DNA from: an uncultured Oscillospiraceae bacterium
GTDB lineage: Bacteria; Bacillota; Clostridia; Oscillospirales; Oscillospiraceae
Direction: 5' to 3'
Length of the DNA: 64,000 bases
Assembly: GCA_947632155.1 (NCBI GenBank)
Contig: CANROF010000006.1
Coordinates: 1 to 64,000 of the forward strand
The position numbers and the translations under genes are program-made. The notes under the pieces are model-generated. The model was given only the letters and a program-made list of their open reading frames with translations, was not told where the DNA came from and searched no databases. This document shows positions 32,485-40,746 of this stretch, piece by piece; positions within the stretch are counted from its first letter, which is position 1; every line of letters starts with the position of its first letter.

Positions 32485-32521
32485 AAAAATCCCGTAAATC
32501 AGAACGATTTACGGGATTTTT
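32485..32521. terminator. Strong bidirectional hairpin after the integrase remnant
   Basis: AAAAATCCCGTAAATC (32485-32500) and GATTTACGGGATTTTT (32506-32521) are perfectly complementary with a 5-base loop, forming a classic bidirectional intrinsic terminator. Confidence 0.85.
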
Positions 32522-32617
32522 CTTGGAGTAAGTGGTCAAAACTTCTACTAACCCCCAGTTTCTGGAGGGAGGGGAGCTCGAGGGGGACCGTCAGGGTCCC
32601 GCCTCGAATTTAAATCC

Positions 32618-32660
32618 CGCCAAAAGAAAAAACCCGCAAAGCGGGCTTTTTCTTTTGGCG
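32618..32660 (-). terminator. Terminator of the tRNA-Ser pair
   Basis: On the minus strand, directly after the CCA end of tRNA-Ser(GCU), CCCGC/GCGGG arms are flanked by matching A- and T-rich arms that extend the palindrome into the tRNA's own CGCCA end. A U-run follows on the minus strand. Confidence 0.75.
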
Positions 32661-32747
32661 CGGAAGGAGGGATTTGAACCCTCGCACGCGGTTTAGACGT
32701 CTACTCCCTTAGCAGGGGAGCCCCTTCGGCCACTTGGGTACTTCCGC
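32656..32747 (-). tRNA. tRNA-Ser(GCU)
   Basis: On the minus strand the acceptor GCGGAAG pairs with CTTCCGC, the discriminator is G and CCA is encoded. The anticodon loop CTGCTAA gives anticodon GCU. A long variable arm (class II) and the T-arm GAGGGTTCAAATCCCTC are present. It lies 54 bases after a second tRNA-Ser. Confidence 0.95.
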
Positions 32748-32801
32748 ATCTATTCAATTTGCCACTCTCTCCCCCAGCGGCGTCCGGGGCCCGGGCGTCT
32801 C

Positions 32802-32890
32802 TGGCGGAGAGAGTGGGATTCGAACCCACGGGCGGTTGCCCGCCGACGGTTTTCAAGACCGCTCCGTTATAACCACTTCGGTATCTCTCC
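32802..32890 (-). tRNA. tRNA-Ser(UGA)
   Basis: On the minus strand the acceptor GGAGAGA pairs with TCTCTCC and CCA is encoded. The anticodon loop CTTGAAA gives UGA. The long variable arm GGCGGGCAACCGCC and the T-arm GTGGGTTCGAATCCCAC confirm a serine tRNA. Its 3' half resembles the tRNA-Ser(CGA) fragment at 5417-5473 but the two are not identical. Confidence 0.95.
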
Positions 32891-32979
32891 AAACCGGCCT
32901 CGTTATGATAACACAACTTTTCAGCTTTGTCAATCAAATCCTTTAAACTTATACCGGGTTTTTTGTGCCATTTCTTCAC

Positions 32980-33008
32980 TTGACTAACGCAATAGCATAC
33001 CTTATAAT
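32980..33008 (+). promoter_or_regulatory. Promoter of the histidine operon
   Basis: TTGACT (32980-32985), a 17-base spacer and TATAAT (33003-33008). The leader is only about 36 bases, too short for a T-box or a His-rich leader peptide, so control must act at the promoter or through HisG/HisZ feedback. Confidence 0.8.
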
Positions 33009-33050
33009 GAATAAAAGCACATTTCTATTCTTTTTCGAGGGAAAACCGAC

Positions 33051-34148
33051 ATGGGAAGCACTTTTTCCGACCCCGGCGCCGCGGACGGCGTCTTTTTGAG
33101 GCTCCAGGGACTGTACCGGGCCTTCGGCTACACCCGCTACCGCATGGGGCGGTTCGAGGAATACGACCTCTACGCCAAAAACCGCAGCTTCATCACCGGC
33201 AGCTCCATTCTGACCTTCACCGACACCGACGGGCGGCTCATGGCCTTAAAGCCCGACGTGACGCTGTCGGTGATCAAAAATACCGCCCCCTCCGCGTCCC
33301 TGCAGAAGCTCTACTACCGGGAGAGCGTCTACCGCGCCGCCGACGCCTTCTCCGGCTTTTCGGAGATCCAGCAGGCGGGCCTGGAGTGCCTTGGGAAGCT
33401 GGACATGTACAGCATGGCGGAGGTGGTGACGCTGGCGGCCATGAGCCTGGAGGCCATCTCGGACAGGTACATGCTGGACCTGACGCATCTGGGGCTTTTA
33501 GGCGGGTTTTTTGAGGATTCCGGCGTGCCGGAGGGCGCCCGGGAGGAGCTTACGCGCCTGGCCGGGGAGAAAAATTCCCACGAGGCCGGGGCTCTCTGCC
33601 GCGCTCTGGGCCTTTCGCAGGAGGCGGCGGGGGTCTTTTTGGAGCTCATACACCTTCGCGCGCCGCTGGAGGACGGCGTCCGGGCGCTGTCCGCCCTGCC
33701 GCTGGGGCCCACGGCGGCCTCGGCGCTGTCGGAGCTGGCCCGGCTCGCCATCGCGCTCCGGGGCGTGGAGGGGCTGTGGCTGGACCTCTCTCTGCGGGCC
33801 GACCCCGGGTATTATAACGGCGTGGTGATGCACGGCTTCATCCCCGGCGTGCCCACGGCGGTGCTCTCCGGCGGGCGGTACGACGGCCTGGTGCGCCGGC
33901 TGGGCCGGGACGCCGGGGCCATGGGGTTTGCCATCTACCTCAATCTCCTGGAGCGGCTCATGCCGGAGCCGGGGGACTTTGACGCCGATCTGCTCCTTTT
34001 GGACGACGGCTCGGACCCGGCGGCGCTTCTCAAAAAGGTCCGGGAGCTCACGGCCTCGGGCCTTGCGGTCCGGGTGGACTGCGCCGCGCCGGAGGGGATG
34101 CGCTTTCGCGGGACCGCCCGGTTTTCAGGAGGTGAGCTCATTGAGTGA
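33051..34148 (+). CDS. hisZ: ATP phosphoribosyltransferase regulatory subunit HisZ
   Basis: The 365-residue protein resembles a histidyl-tRNA synthetase without its anticodon domain: the motif-2-like region RYRMGRFEEYDLYAKNRSFITGSSILTFTDTDGRLMALKPDVT, YYRESVYRAADAFSGFSEIQQAGLE, and motif 3 in LSGGRYDGLVRRLGRDAGAMGFAIYL. HisZ has no aminoacylation activity; it forms the hetero-octamer with short HisG and carries the histidine feedback site. The start has GAGGG upstream. It overlaps hisG by eight bases, matching its obligate partnership. Confidence 0.92.
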   Translation: MGSTFSDPGAADGVFLRLQGLYRAFGYTRYRMGRFEEYDLYAKNRSFITGSSILTFTDTDGRLMALKPDVTLSVIKNTAPSASLQKLYYRESVYRAADAFSGFSEIQQAGLECLGKLDMYSMAEVVTLAAMSLEAISDRYMLDLTHLGLLGGFFEDSGVPEGAREELTRLAGEKNSHEAGALCRALGLSQEAAGVFLELIHLRAPLEDGVRALSALPLGPTAASALSELARLAIALRGVEGLWLDLSLRADPGYYNGVVMHGFIPGVPTAVLSGGRYDGLVRRLGRDAGAMGFAIYLNLLERLMPEPGDFDADLLLLDDGSDPAALLKKVRELTASGLAVRVDCAAPEGMRFRGTARFSGGELIE

Positions 34149-34779
34149 CATGCTGAACATCGCCCTGCCCAAGGGACGGCTGGGGGACAAGGTCTACGCC
34201 CTCTTTGAAAAGGCCGGCTTCGGCTGTCCGGAGGTGCTGGAGCCCGGCAGGAGGCTCATTTTTGAGGCCCGGGACGCCGGGGTGCGGTACTTTTTCGTCA
34301 AGCCCTCGGACGTGGCCATCTACGTGGAGCGGGGCGCGGCGGACGTGGGCGTGGCCGGAAAGGACATCCTTTTGGAGTACGCCCCGGACGTCTACGAGCT
34401 TCTGGACCTGGGCCTGGGCCGGTGCCGCATGTGCGTGTGCGGAAAACCGGACCTCCGGGACGACCCCCGCAGGACCCTGCGTGTGGCCACCAAGTTTTCA
34501 AAAATCGCCCGGGACTACTACGCCCGGGAGGGGCGGAGCGTGGACCTCATCCATTTGAACGGCTCCATCGAGCTGGCGCCCCTTCTGGGCCTTTCCGACG
34601 TCATCGTGGACATCGTGGAGACGGGGACCACCCTCCGGGAAAACGGTCTTGCGGTGCTGGGCGAGGTCTGCCCCATCTCCGCGCGGCTCATCGCCAACAA
34701 GGTCAGCTACAAATTCAACTACCCCGCCGTGACGGCCTTTACGGCCCGGGTGCGGGAACAATGTGAGGATGCCAAATGA
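34141..34779 (+). CDS. hisG: ATP phosphoribosyltransferase catalytic subunit, short form HisG
   Basis: The start is a TTG at 34141, 8 bases after AGGAGG; the nearest ATG (34150) is too far from that site. At 212 residues this is the short form that lacks the C-terminal regulatory domain and needs HisZ. It has LPKGRLGDKVYALF, DVGVAGKDILLE, RVATKFSKIARDYY and the PRPP loop SDVIVDIVETGTTLREN. It condenses ATP with PRPP, the first step of histidine synthesis. The stop overlaps the hisD start. Confidence 0.95.
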   Translation: MSDMLNIALPKGRLGDKVYALFEKAGFGCPEVLEPGRRLIFEARDAGVRYFFVKPSDVAIYVERGAADVGVAGKDILLEYAPDVYELLDLGLGRCRMCVCGKPDLRDDPRRTLRVATKFSKIARDYYAREGRSVDLIHLNGSIELAPLLGLSDVIVDIVETGTTLRENGLAVLGEVCPISARLIANKVSYKFNYPAVTAFTARVREQCEDAK

Positions 34780-36056
34780 TAAAGATCATGACTCTCGGCG
34801 AGACGCCCGAGAACGAGATATTCGCGCGCTCCGCGGACACGCTGGACGTCTCCGGCCCCGTGGCGGAGATCATCGCCAACGTCCGCGCCCGGGGGGACGC
34901 GGCCCTCAGGGAATACTGCGACCGCTTTGACGGCGGCGCGCCGGAGCGGCTGGAGGTGACGGCCGGGGAGCTGGACGGCGCCATGGCCGCCCTGGAGCCC
35001 CATTTTCTGGAGGTCATGCGGGAGGCGGCGGAGAACATCCGCGCCTTTCACCTCCGTCAGCTCCGGGAGGGCTACGTCACCCACCCCCGGGAGGGCGTGA
35101 CCCTGGGCGAGCGCATCCAGCCCCTCCGCCGGGTGGGGCTCTACGTCCCCGGGGGCACGGCGGCGCTGCCCTCCAGCGTCCTCATGAGCGCCGTCCCGGC
35201 CAAGCTCGCCGGGGTCCACGAGATCGTCATGGTCACCCCCGCCCGGGGCGGCGTCATCGCGCCGCAGATCCTGGCGGCGGCGAAGATCGCCGGGGTGGAC
35301 CGGATCTTCAAGGTGGGCGGCGCCCACGCCGTGGCGGCTCTGGCCTACGGGACGGAGAGCATCCCCCGGGTGGACAAGATCGTGGGGCCCGGCAACGCCT
35401 ATGTCGCCGAGGCCAAGCGCCAGGTCTTCGGCGCCGTGGCCATCGACATGATCGCGGGGCCCAGTGAGATTCTGATCATGGCCGACAGCTCCGCCGACCC
35501 GGAGTTTGTGGCCGCGGACCTTTTGAGCCAGGCCGAGCACGACAGGAACGCCTCCGCCGTGCTGGTGACGGACTGCCAGTCCCTGGCCCGCGCCGTCCAG
35601 GCGGAGATCGAGGTCCAGCTCCCGCAGCTCCCCCGGCAGGAGATCGCCCGGGCGTCCATCGACAAAAACGGGAAGATCATCCTCACCGACGACCTGGGAA
35701 AGGCCGTGGACGCCGCCAACCGCATCGCCCCGGAGCACATGGAGATCTACACCCGGGACCCCATGGAGTATTTGGAGCGCGTCACCAACGCCGGGTCCGT
35801 CTTTGTGGGCGGGGCCACGCCGGAGCCCGTGGGGGACTACTTCGCCGGGTGCAACCACACCCTCCCCACCGGCGGCACGGCCCGGTTCTCCTCCCCGCTG
35901 GGGGTTGACGACTTTGTAAAGAAGTCCCAGTACCTCTGCTACACCCCCGGTGCCCTTGCCCGGGAGGGGGCGGACATCGCCTGCTTCGCCCGGCGGGAGG
36001 GGCTGGAGGCCCACGCCAAAAGCGTCACCCGCAGACTTGAGAGGTGGGGCAAATGA
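34776..36056 (+). CDS. hisD: Histidinol dehydrogenase
   Basis: The 426-residue enzyme oxidises histidinol to histidine with two NAD. Signature segments are GPGNAYVAEAKRQVFG, DMIAGPSEILIMAD, LLSQAEHDRNASA (Gln and His zinc/catalytic ligands), IAPEHMEI and AGCNHTLPTGGTARFSSPLGVDDF. Length is normal. It overlaps hisG by four bases and hisC by four. Confidence 0.96.
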   Translation: MIKIMTLGETPENEIFARSADTLDVSGPVAEIIANVRARGDAALREYCDRFDGGAPERLEVTAGELDGAMAALEPHFLEVMREAAENIRAFHLRQLREGYVTHPREGVTLGERIQPLRRVGLYVPGGTAALPSSVLMSAVPAKLAGVHEIVMVTPARGGVIAPQILAAAKIAGVDRIFKVGGAHAVAALAYGTESIPRVDKIVGPGNAYVAEAKRQVFGAVAIDMIAGPSEILIMADSSADPEFVAADLLSQAEHDRNASAVLVTDCQSLARAVQAEIEVQLPQLPRQEIARASIDKNGKIILTDDLGKAVDAANRIAPEHMEIYTRDPMEYLERVTNAGSVFVGGATPEPVGDYFAGCNHTLPTGGTARFSSPLGVDDFVKKSQYLCYTPGALAREGADIACFARREGLEAHAKSVTRRLERWGK

Positions 36057-37102
36057 GCGTCTATCTCTCCCCGCTCCTCAGGGCCGTGGAGCCCTACGTC
36101 CCCGGGGAGCAGCCCCGGGACAGGCGGTACGTGAAGCTCAACACCAATGAGTCCCCCTATCCCCCCTCCCCCGCCGTTCTGGAGGCAGCGGAGCGGGCCG
36201 CCGGGAGCCTCAACCTCTACTGCGACCCCACGGCCCTGCGGCTCCGGGAGGCGGCGGCGGAGGCCTTCGGCGTCAGCGCCGACATGGTGCTGCCGGTGAA
36301 CGGCTCCGACGAAATATTGAATTTCGCCTTTATGGCCTACGGGCACGCGGGCATTGCCGTTCCGGACATAAGCTACGGATTTTACGCCGTCCTGGCGGAG
36401 CTCCACCGCGTCCACCGCCGGGAGATTCCCCTGAGGCCCGATTTTTCCATAGATCACCGGGACTGGCTAAACCTTGGCCGCACGGCGGTCCTCGCCAACC
36501 CCAACGCCCCCACGGGCCTTGCCCTGCCGCTTTCGGAGGTGGAGGAGATCGTGGCCTCCAACCGGGAAAACGTGGTGGTCATCGACGAGGCCTACGTGGA
36601 TTTCGGCGCCGGGAGCGCCGTTTCCCTCACGAAAAAATACGATAATCTCCTGGTCACCCGGACCTTTTCCAAGTCCCACTCCCTGGCCGGGGCGCGGCTG
36701 GGCTTCGGCATCGCCAGCCCCGGGCTCATCGCGGACCTCACCGCCGTCAAGGACTCCACAAACCCCTACAACGTCAACGCCGTGACCCAGGCGGCGGGCA
36801 TCGCGGCCTTCGGGGACAACGACTACTACATGGCCAACTGCCGCGCCGTGGCAGCGCAGCGTGACAGGACGGCCGCCCGGCTCCGGGAGCTGGGCTTTGA
36901 GGTCACGGACTCCCGCGCGAACTTCCTCTTCGCCCGCCACCCCGGCGTTTCCGGCGGGGAGCTCTATGAAAAGCTCCGGGAGCGGGGGATCCTGGTCCGG
37001 CACTTCTCCGCCGCCCCCATCGCGGAGTATAACCGCGTCACCGTGGGGACCGGGGAGCAGATGGACGTCTTTGTCAGGGCCGTGGAGGAAATCCTGGCCT
37101 GA
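36053..37102 (+). CDS. hisC: Histidinol-phosphate aminotransferase
   Basis: The ATG at 36053 overlaps the hisD stop; a GTG three codons upstream is less likely. The 349-residue class I/II PLP enzyme has NTNESPYPPSPAV, LPVNGSDEILNFAF, LANPNAPTGLALP, VIDEAYVDFG and TRTFSKSHSLAGARLGFG with the PLP lysine. It transfers the amino group from glutamate to imidazole-acetol phosphate. A 128-base hairpin-rich gap separates it from hisB, the only large gap in the operon. Confidence 0.94.
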   Translation: MSVYLSPLLRAVEPYVPGEQPRDRRYVKLNTNESPYPPSPAVLEAAERAAGSLNLYCDPTALRLREAAAEAFGVSADMVLPVNGSDEILNFAFMAYGHAGIAVPDISYGFYAVLAELHRVHRREIPLRPDFSIDHRDWLNLGRTAVLANPNAPTGLALPLSEVEEIVASNRENVVVIDEAYVDFGAGSAVSLTKKYDNLLVTRTFSKSHSLAGARLGFGIASPGLIADLTAVKDSTNPYNVNAVTQAAGIAAFGDNDYYMANCRAVAAQRDRTAARLRELGFEVTDSRANFLFARHPGVSGGELYEKLRERGILVRHFSAAPIAEYNRVTVGTGEQMDVFVRAVEEILA

Positions 37103-37103
37103 C

Positions 37104-37210
37104 GGGCCGCCCCAATTTTCACTGTACGTGCCGCCGTATCTACGCGCCAAGAGCCGCCCTTCGGGCGGTTGCGCTCCGAAACGCGCCTGCGGGCGCAGAA
37201 ACGGCGGCCC
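37104..37210. repeat. Nested palindrome block between hisC and hisB
   Basis: GGGCCGCC (37104-37111) and GGCGGCCC (37203-37210) enclose two tight hairpins, CCGCCC-TTC-GGGCGG (37154-37168) and GCGCC-TGCG-GGCGC (37183-37196). No T-run follows. The block looks like a small REP-like insertion in an otherwise overlapping operon and could set relative expression of the two halves. Confidence 0.55.
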
Positions 37211-37230
37211 ATTGGCAGGAGGTCAATTTT

Positions 37231-37818
37231 ATGCGCAAAGCAGAAATAAACCGCAAGACCGGCGAGACGGACGTCGCCCTGTCCCTCGACCTGGATGGCG
37301 CGGGCAAAAATGACATATCCACCGGCGTGGGGTTCCTTGACCACATGCTAACGCTCCTCGCCGTCCACGGGCGCTTCGACCTCACCGTCCGGTGCGCGGG
37401 CGACACCCACGTGGACGCCCACCACAGCGTGGAGGACGTGGGGATTTGCCTGGGGCAGGCGCTTAAAAGCGCCCTGGGCGACCGCGCCGGCATCTGCCGG
37501 TACTGCGACGTCACCGTCCCCATGGACGAGGCCCTGGTCCTGGCCGCCGTGGACGTCTCCGGGCGGGGATACCTGGGCTTCGAGCTGCCCATCCCCGCCC
37601 AAAAGATCGGCGAATTTGACTCGGAGCTGGTGGAGGAGTTCTTCATGGCCCTGACCCGGGAGGCGGGCATCACCCTGCACATCCGGTACATGGCCGGCCG
37701 CAACTCCCACCACATCGCCGAGGCCGCCTTCAAGGCCGCGGCCCGGGCCCTCCGGGGCGCGGTGCGGGTGGACCCCGCTCTTATGGGGGCCGTGCCCTCG
37801 TCGAAGGGCGTGCTATGA
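37231..37818 (+). CDS. hisB: Imidazoleglycerol-phosphate dehydratase
   Basis: The 195-residue monofunctional enzyme has GVGFLDHMLTLLAVHGRFD, THVDAHHSVEDVGI and NSHHIAEAAFKA, the repeated histidine motifs that hold two manganese ions. It removes water from imidazole-glycerol phosphate. No histidinol-phosphatase domain is fused. A strong AGGAGG precedes the ATG, as befits the restart after the hairpin block. Confidence 0.96.
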   Translation: MRKAEINRKTGETDVALSLDLDGAGKNDISTGVGFLDHMLTLLAVHGRFDLTVRCAGDTHVDAHHSVEDVGICLGQALKSALGDRAGICRYCDVTVPMDEALVLAAVDVSGRGYLGFELPIPAQKIGEFDSELVEEFFMALTREAGITLHIRYMAGRNSHHIAEAAFKAAARALRGAVRVDPALMGAVPSSKGVL

Positions 37819-38423
37819 CGGGGATCATCGACTACGGCGTGGGGAATTTGTTCTCCCTGAAAAGCTCCTTCGCCGCCATCGGCGAGGAGTGCCTTGTCTC
37901 CGGGGACGCGGACGAGATTCGGCGTATGGACCGGCTCATCCTCCCCGGCGTGGGGGCCTTTGGCGACGCGGCGGGGAAGCTCCGGGAATCGGGGCTTTTT
38001 GACCTCCTTTTGGAGGAGGCCGCCTCCGGAAAGCCGCTCCTGGGGATATGCCTGGGGATGCAGCTTCTCTTTGACCGGAGCCTGGAATACGGCCGGCACC
38101 CGGGCCTGGGGCTCATCTCCGGCGAGGTCCGGCCCATCGCGGAGGCCATCCCCGCGGGGCTCAAGATTCCCCACATCGGCTGGAACGCCCTGACGTATAC
38201 CCGGCCCTCGGCGCTGTTCAAAAATGTCCCGGAGGGCAGCCACGTCTACTTTGTCCACTCCTACCACGCCGCGGGGTGCGGGCCCTCTACCACGGCGGTG
38301 ACGGAGTACGGCGGGACGCTCACCGCCGCCGTGGAGCGGGACAACATATTCGGCTGTCAGTTCCACCCGGAAAAGAGCGGACGGGTGGGCCTTGAAATTT
38401 TGAAAGCCTTCGCGGCGCTGTGA
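37815..38423 (+). CDS. hisH: Imidazole glycerol phosphate synthase, glutaminase subunit HisH
   Basis: The 202-residue class I glutamine amidotransferase has LPGVGAFGDA, LLGICLGMQLLFDRS with the nucleophilic cysteine, and FGCQFHPEKSG with the His-x-Glu pair. It supplies ammonia to HisF through the HisF barrel. The start overlaps the hisB stop. Confidence 0.96.
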   Translation: MTGIIDYGVGNLFSLKSSFAAIGEECLVSGDADEIRRMDRLILPGVGAFGDAAGKLRESGLFDLLLEEAASGKPLLGICLGMQLLFDRSLEYGRHPGLGLISGEVRPIAEAIPAGLKIPHIGWNALTYTRPSALFKNVPEGSHVYFVHSYHAAGCGPSTTAVTEYGGTLTAAVERDNIFGCQFHPEKSGRVGLEILKAFAAL

Positions 38424-38434
38424 GAGAAAATAAT

Positions 38435-39148
38435 ATGAAGATTTTTCCTGCCATTGACCTGTACGGCGGCAAGGCCGTGCGCCTCACCCACGGCCAATAC
38501 GACAAAATGACCGTCTACTCCGACCGTCCCCTGGAAAAGGCCCTGGAGTTTCGCTCTCAGGGCGCGGAGTACCTCCACGTGGTGGACCTGGAGGGCGCCC
38601 GGGACGGCGTGGGCAAAAATTTCGACACCGCCGCGAAGCTCGCCCGCGTCCCCGGCCTGCGCGCGGAGCTGGGCGGCGGCGTCCGGGATGAGGATACGGT
38701 GAAGCGCGCCCTGGACGCCGGCTTCTTCCGGGTCATTCTGGGCACCTCCGCCATGGAGGACCCCGATTTTCTGGCGGACATGGTGGCAAAATACGGGGAG
38801 AGGATCGCCGTGGGCGTGGACATCCGGGACGGCTTGGTCGCCGTGCGGGGCTGGCTCCGGACCAGCGGCGTCTCGTGCCTCGATTTCATCTCCCGGCTGG
38901 AGGCCCTGGGCGTCGGGACCGTCATGTGTACCGACATCTCCAAGGACGGCGCCCTCCGGGGCCCCAACGTGGAGCTCTATAGGGCGCTCACCGACAAATT
39001 CCGCCTGGACATCGTGGCCTCCGGGGGCGTCTCCGCCCTCCCGGACGTCCTGGCCCTCCGGGAAACAGGCGTCTACGGGGCCATCGTCGGCCGCGCCCTC
39101 TACACCGGCGGCCTGGACCTCCGTAAGGCCCTGGAGGCGGCGCTATGA
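38435..39148 (+). CDS. hisA: ProFAR isomerase
   Basis: The ATG at 38435 gives the family-typical start MKIFPAIDLYGGKAVRL; a GTG at 38420 would add five residues. The 237-residue half-barrel pair has the catalytic Asp in PAIDLYGGK, VVDLEGARDG, ELGGGVRDEDTV and CTDISKDGALRGPN with the second acidic residue. It performs an Amadori rearrangement of ProFAR. Confidence 0.95.
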   Translation: MKIFPAIDLYGGKAVRLTHGQYDKMTVYSDRPLEKALEFRSQGAEYLHVVDLEGARDGVGKNFDTAAKLARVPGLRAELGGGVRDEDTVKRALDAGFFRVILGTSAMEDPDFLADMVAKYGERIAVGVDIRDGLVAVRGWLRTSGVSCLDFISRLEALGVGTVMCTDISKDGALRGPNVELYRALTDKFRLDIVASGGVSALPDVLALRETGVYGAIVGRALYTGGLDLRKALEAAL

Positions 39149-39903
39149 TCACAAAGCGTATCATCCCGTGTCTGGACGTCCGGGACGGCCGGGTGGTGAA
39201 GGGCGTGAATTTTCAGGGCATCCGGGACGTCAGCTCCCCGGTGGAGCTGGCAAAATACTACTCCGACTCCGGCGCGGACGAGCTGGTCTTTTACGACATC
39301 ACCGCCTCCGCCCAGGGCCGCCGCCTCTTCACCGATATTCTGCGGGACGTGGCGTCGCAGATCTTCATCCCCCTCACCGTGGGGGGCGGCGTCAACACCT
39401 TGGAGGACTTTGACCGGGTGCTCAAGTGCGGCGCGGACAAGGTCAGCGTCAACTCCGGGGCCCTCCGGGACCCCTCCCTCATCCCCCGGGCGGCCAAGCG
39501 CTACGGCGACCAGTGCGTGGTCATCTCCGCCGACGTAAAGCGGGTGGACGGCCGCTTCACCGTCTTTGCCCGGGGCGGCCGGGACAACACGGGTCTTGAC
39601 GCCGTGGAGTGGCTGCGCCGGTGCGTGGGCGAGGGCGCCGGCGAGGTGGTCCTCAATTCCATCGACACCGACGGCGTCCGGGGCGGGTTTGATCTGGAGA
39701 TGCTCTCCGCCGTGTGCGATGCCGTCTCCGTGCCCGTCATCGCCTCCGGCGGCGCCGGGCGCGTGGAGGATTTCGTCACGCTCTTCAAGGCCCTCCCCAA
39801 GGTGGACGCGGGCCTCGCCGCCTCCATCCTCCACTTTGGCGAGGTGACGGTGGCGGACATCAAAAAGGCCCTCCGGGACGAGGGCGTCAACGTGCGTTTG
39901 TGA
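39145..39903 (+). CDS. hisF: Imidazole glycerol phosphate synthase, cyclase subunit HisF
   Basis: The 252-residue barrel has RIIPCLDVRDGRVVKGVNF, LVFYDITAS, LTVGGGVNTLEDF, NSIDTDGVRGGFD and VIASGGAGR. The two catalytic aspartates (CLDV and DTDG) are present. It makes IGP and AICAR with ammonia from HisH. The start overlaps the hisA stop. Confidence 0.96.
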   Translation: MITKRIIPCLDVRDGRVVKGVNFQGIRDVSSPVELAKYYSDSGADELVFYDITASAQGRRLFTDILRDVASQIFIPLTVGGGVNTLEDFDRVLKCGADKVSVNSGALRDPSLIPRAAKRYGDQCVVISADVKRVDGRFTVFARGGRDNTGLDAVEWLRRCVGEGAGEVVLNSIDTDGVRGGFDLEMLSAVCDAVSVPVIASGGAGRVEDFVTLFKALPKVDAGLAASILHFGEVTVADIKKALRDEGVNVRL

Positions 39904-39912
39904 GGTGCAGCT

Positions 39913-40560
39913 ATGATAACCATCGACGAGCTCAAATTTGACGACCGGGGCCTCATCCCCGCCGTCGTGGTGGACGCCCAGTCCAAAAAGGTCCTGACCC
40001 TGGCCTACATGAACCGGGAGAGCCTGGAAATTTCCCTGAAGCGGGGCCTCACCTGCTTCTGGAGCCGCTCCCGGGGCGAGCTCTGGCTCAAGGGCGAGAC
40101 AAGCGGGAATTACCAGCACATCGTCTCCGTCACCGCCGACTGCGACAGGGACGCTCTGGTGGTGGAGGTCAAGAAGGACGGCCCCGCCTGCCATTTGGGG
40201 ACGGATAGCTGCTTCACGGCGCCCCTCTTCGTCTCCGACGCCCCCGCGCCCTTTACTTACGAGGGGCTCATGGAGCTCCTGGCGGGCCGCCGGGACCGGC
40301 CCGTGGAGGGCAGCTACACCACCTACCTCTTCCAAAAGGGCCGGGACAAGATTCTGAAAAAGGTGGGCGAGGAGTCCACGGAGGTCATCATCGCCGCCAA
40401 GGCGGACGACAAGCGGGAGACGGTCTACGAGCTGGCGGACCTCGCCTACCACGCCATGGTCCTGATGACCGAGATGGGCATCACCTTAGACGACCTGAAA
40501 ACCGAGCTGGCCTCCAGGCACGTCATTGATAAGAAGGTCAAGCAGGAGAAGATGGTATAA
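39913..40560 (+). CDS. hisI: Bifunctional phosphoribosyl-AMP cyclohydrolase/phosphoribosyl-ATP pyrophosphatase
   Basis: The 215-residue fusion (HisIE) has an N-terminal cyclohydrolase ([28 protein letters not shown] and HLGTDSCF with metal-binding Asp and Cys) and a C-terminal pyrophosphatase ([31 protein letters not shown]). It performs steps 2 and 3 of the pathway. It ends the operon and is followed by a strong terminator. No histidinol-phosphatase gene is in the operon. Confidence 0.95.
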   Translation: MITIDELKFDDRGLIPAVVVDAQSKKVLTLAYMNRESLEISLKRGLTCFWSRSRGELWLKGETSGNYQHIVSVTADCDRDALVVEVKKDGPACHLGTDSCFTAPLFVSDAPAPFTYEGLMELLAGRRDRPVEGSYTTYLFQKGRDKILKKVGEESTEVIIAAKADDKRETVYELADLAYHAMVLMTEMGITLDDLKTELASRHVIDKKVKQEKMV

Positions 40561-40571
40561 AAATTTTTCAA

Positions 40572-40596
40572 GGGCCGCCGCTGGCGGCCCTTTTTT
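40572..40596 (+). terminator. Intrinsic terminator of the his operon
   Basis: GGGCCGCC (40572-40579), loop GCT, GGCGGCCC (40583-40590), then TTTTTT. It lies 12 bases after the hisIE stop. Confidence 0.95.
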
Positions 40597-40746
40597 GTTA
40601 CCGCATCATCTTCCACTCCTGCTGTAAGGGCCGGACACCGTGCCGGCCCGTGGTTGGAATGAAGCACGACTCCCTTTTCATACTAATCCCTGATCAAAAT
40701 CTCAAATTCGCGGCGGTATTATTTGCGTATTCATACGAATACCCAT

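Noticed and set aside
33009..33050. A T-box or histidine leader upstream of hisZ
   Set aside because: The leader is about 36 bases, with no T-box sequence (TGGNACCGCG type) and no His-codon run.
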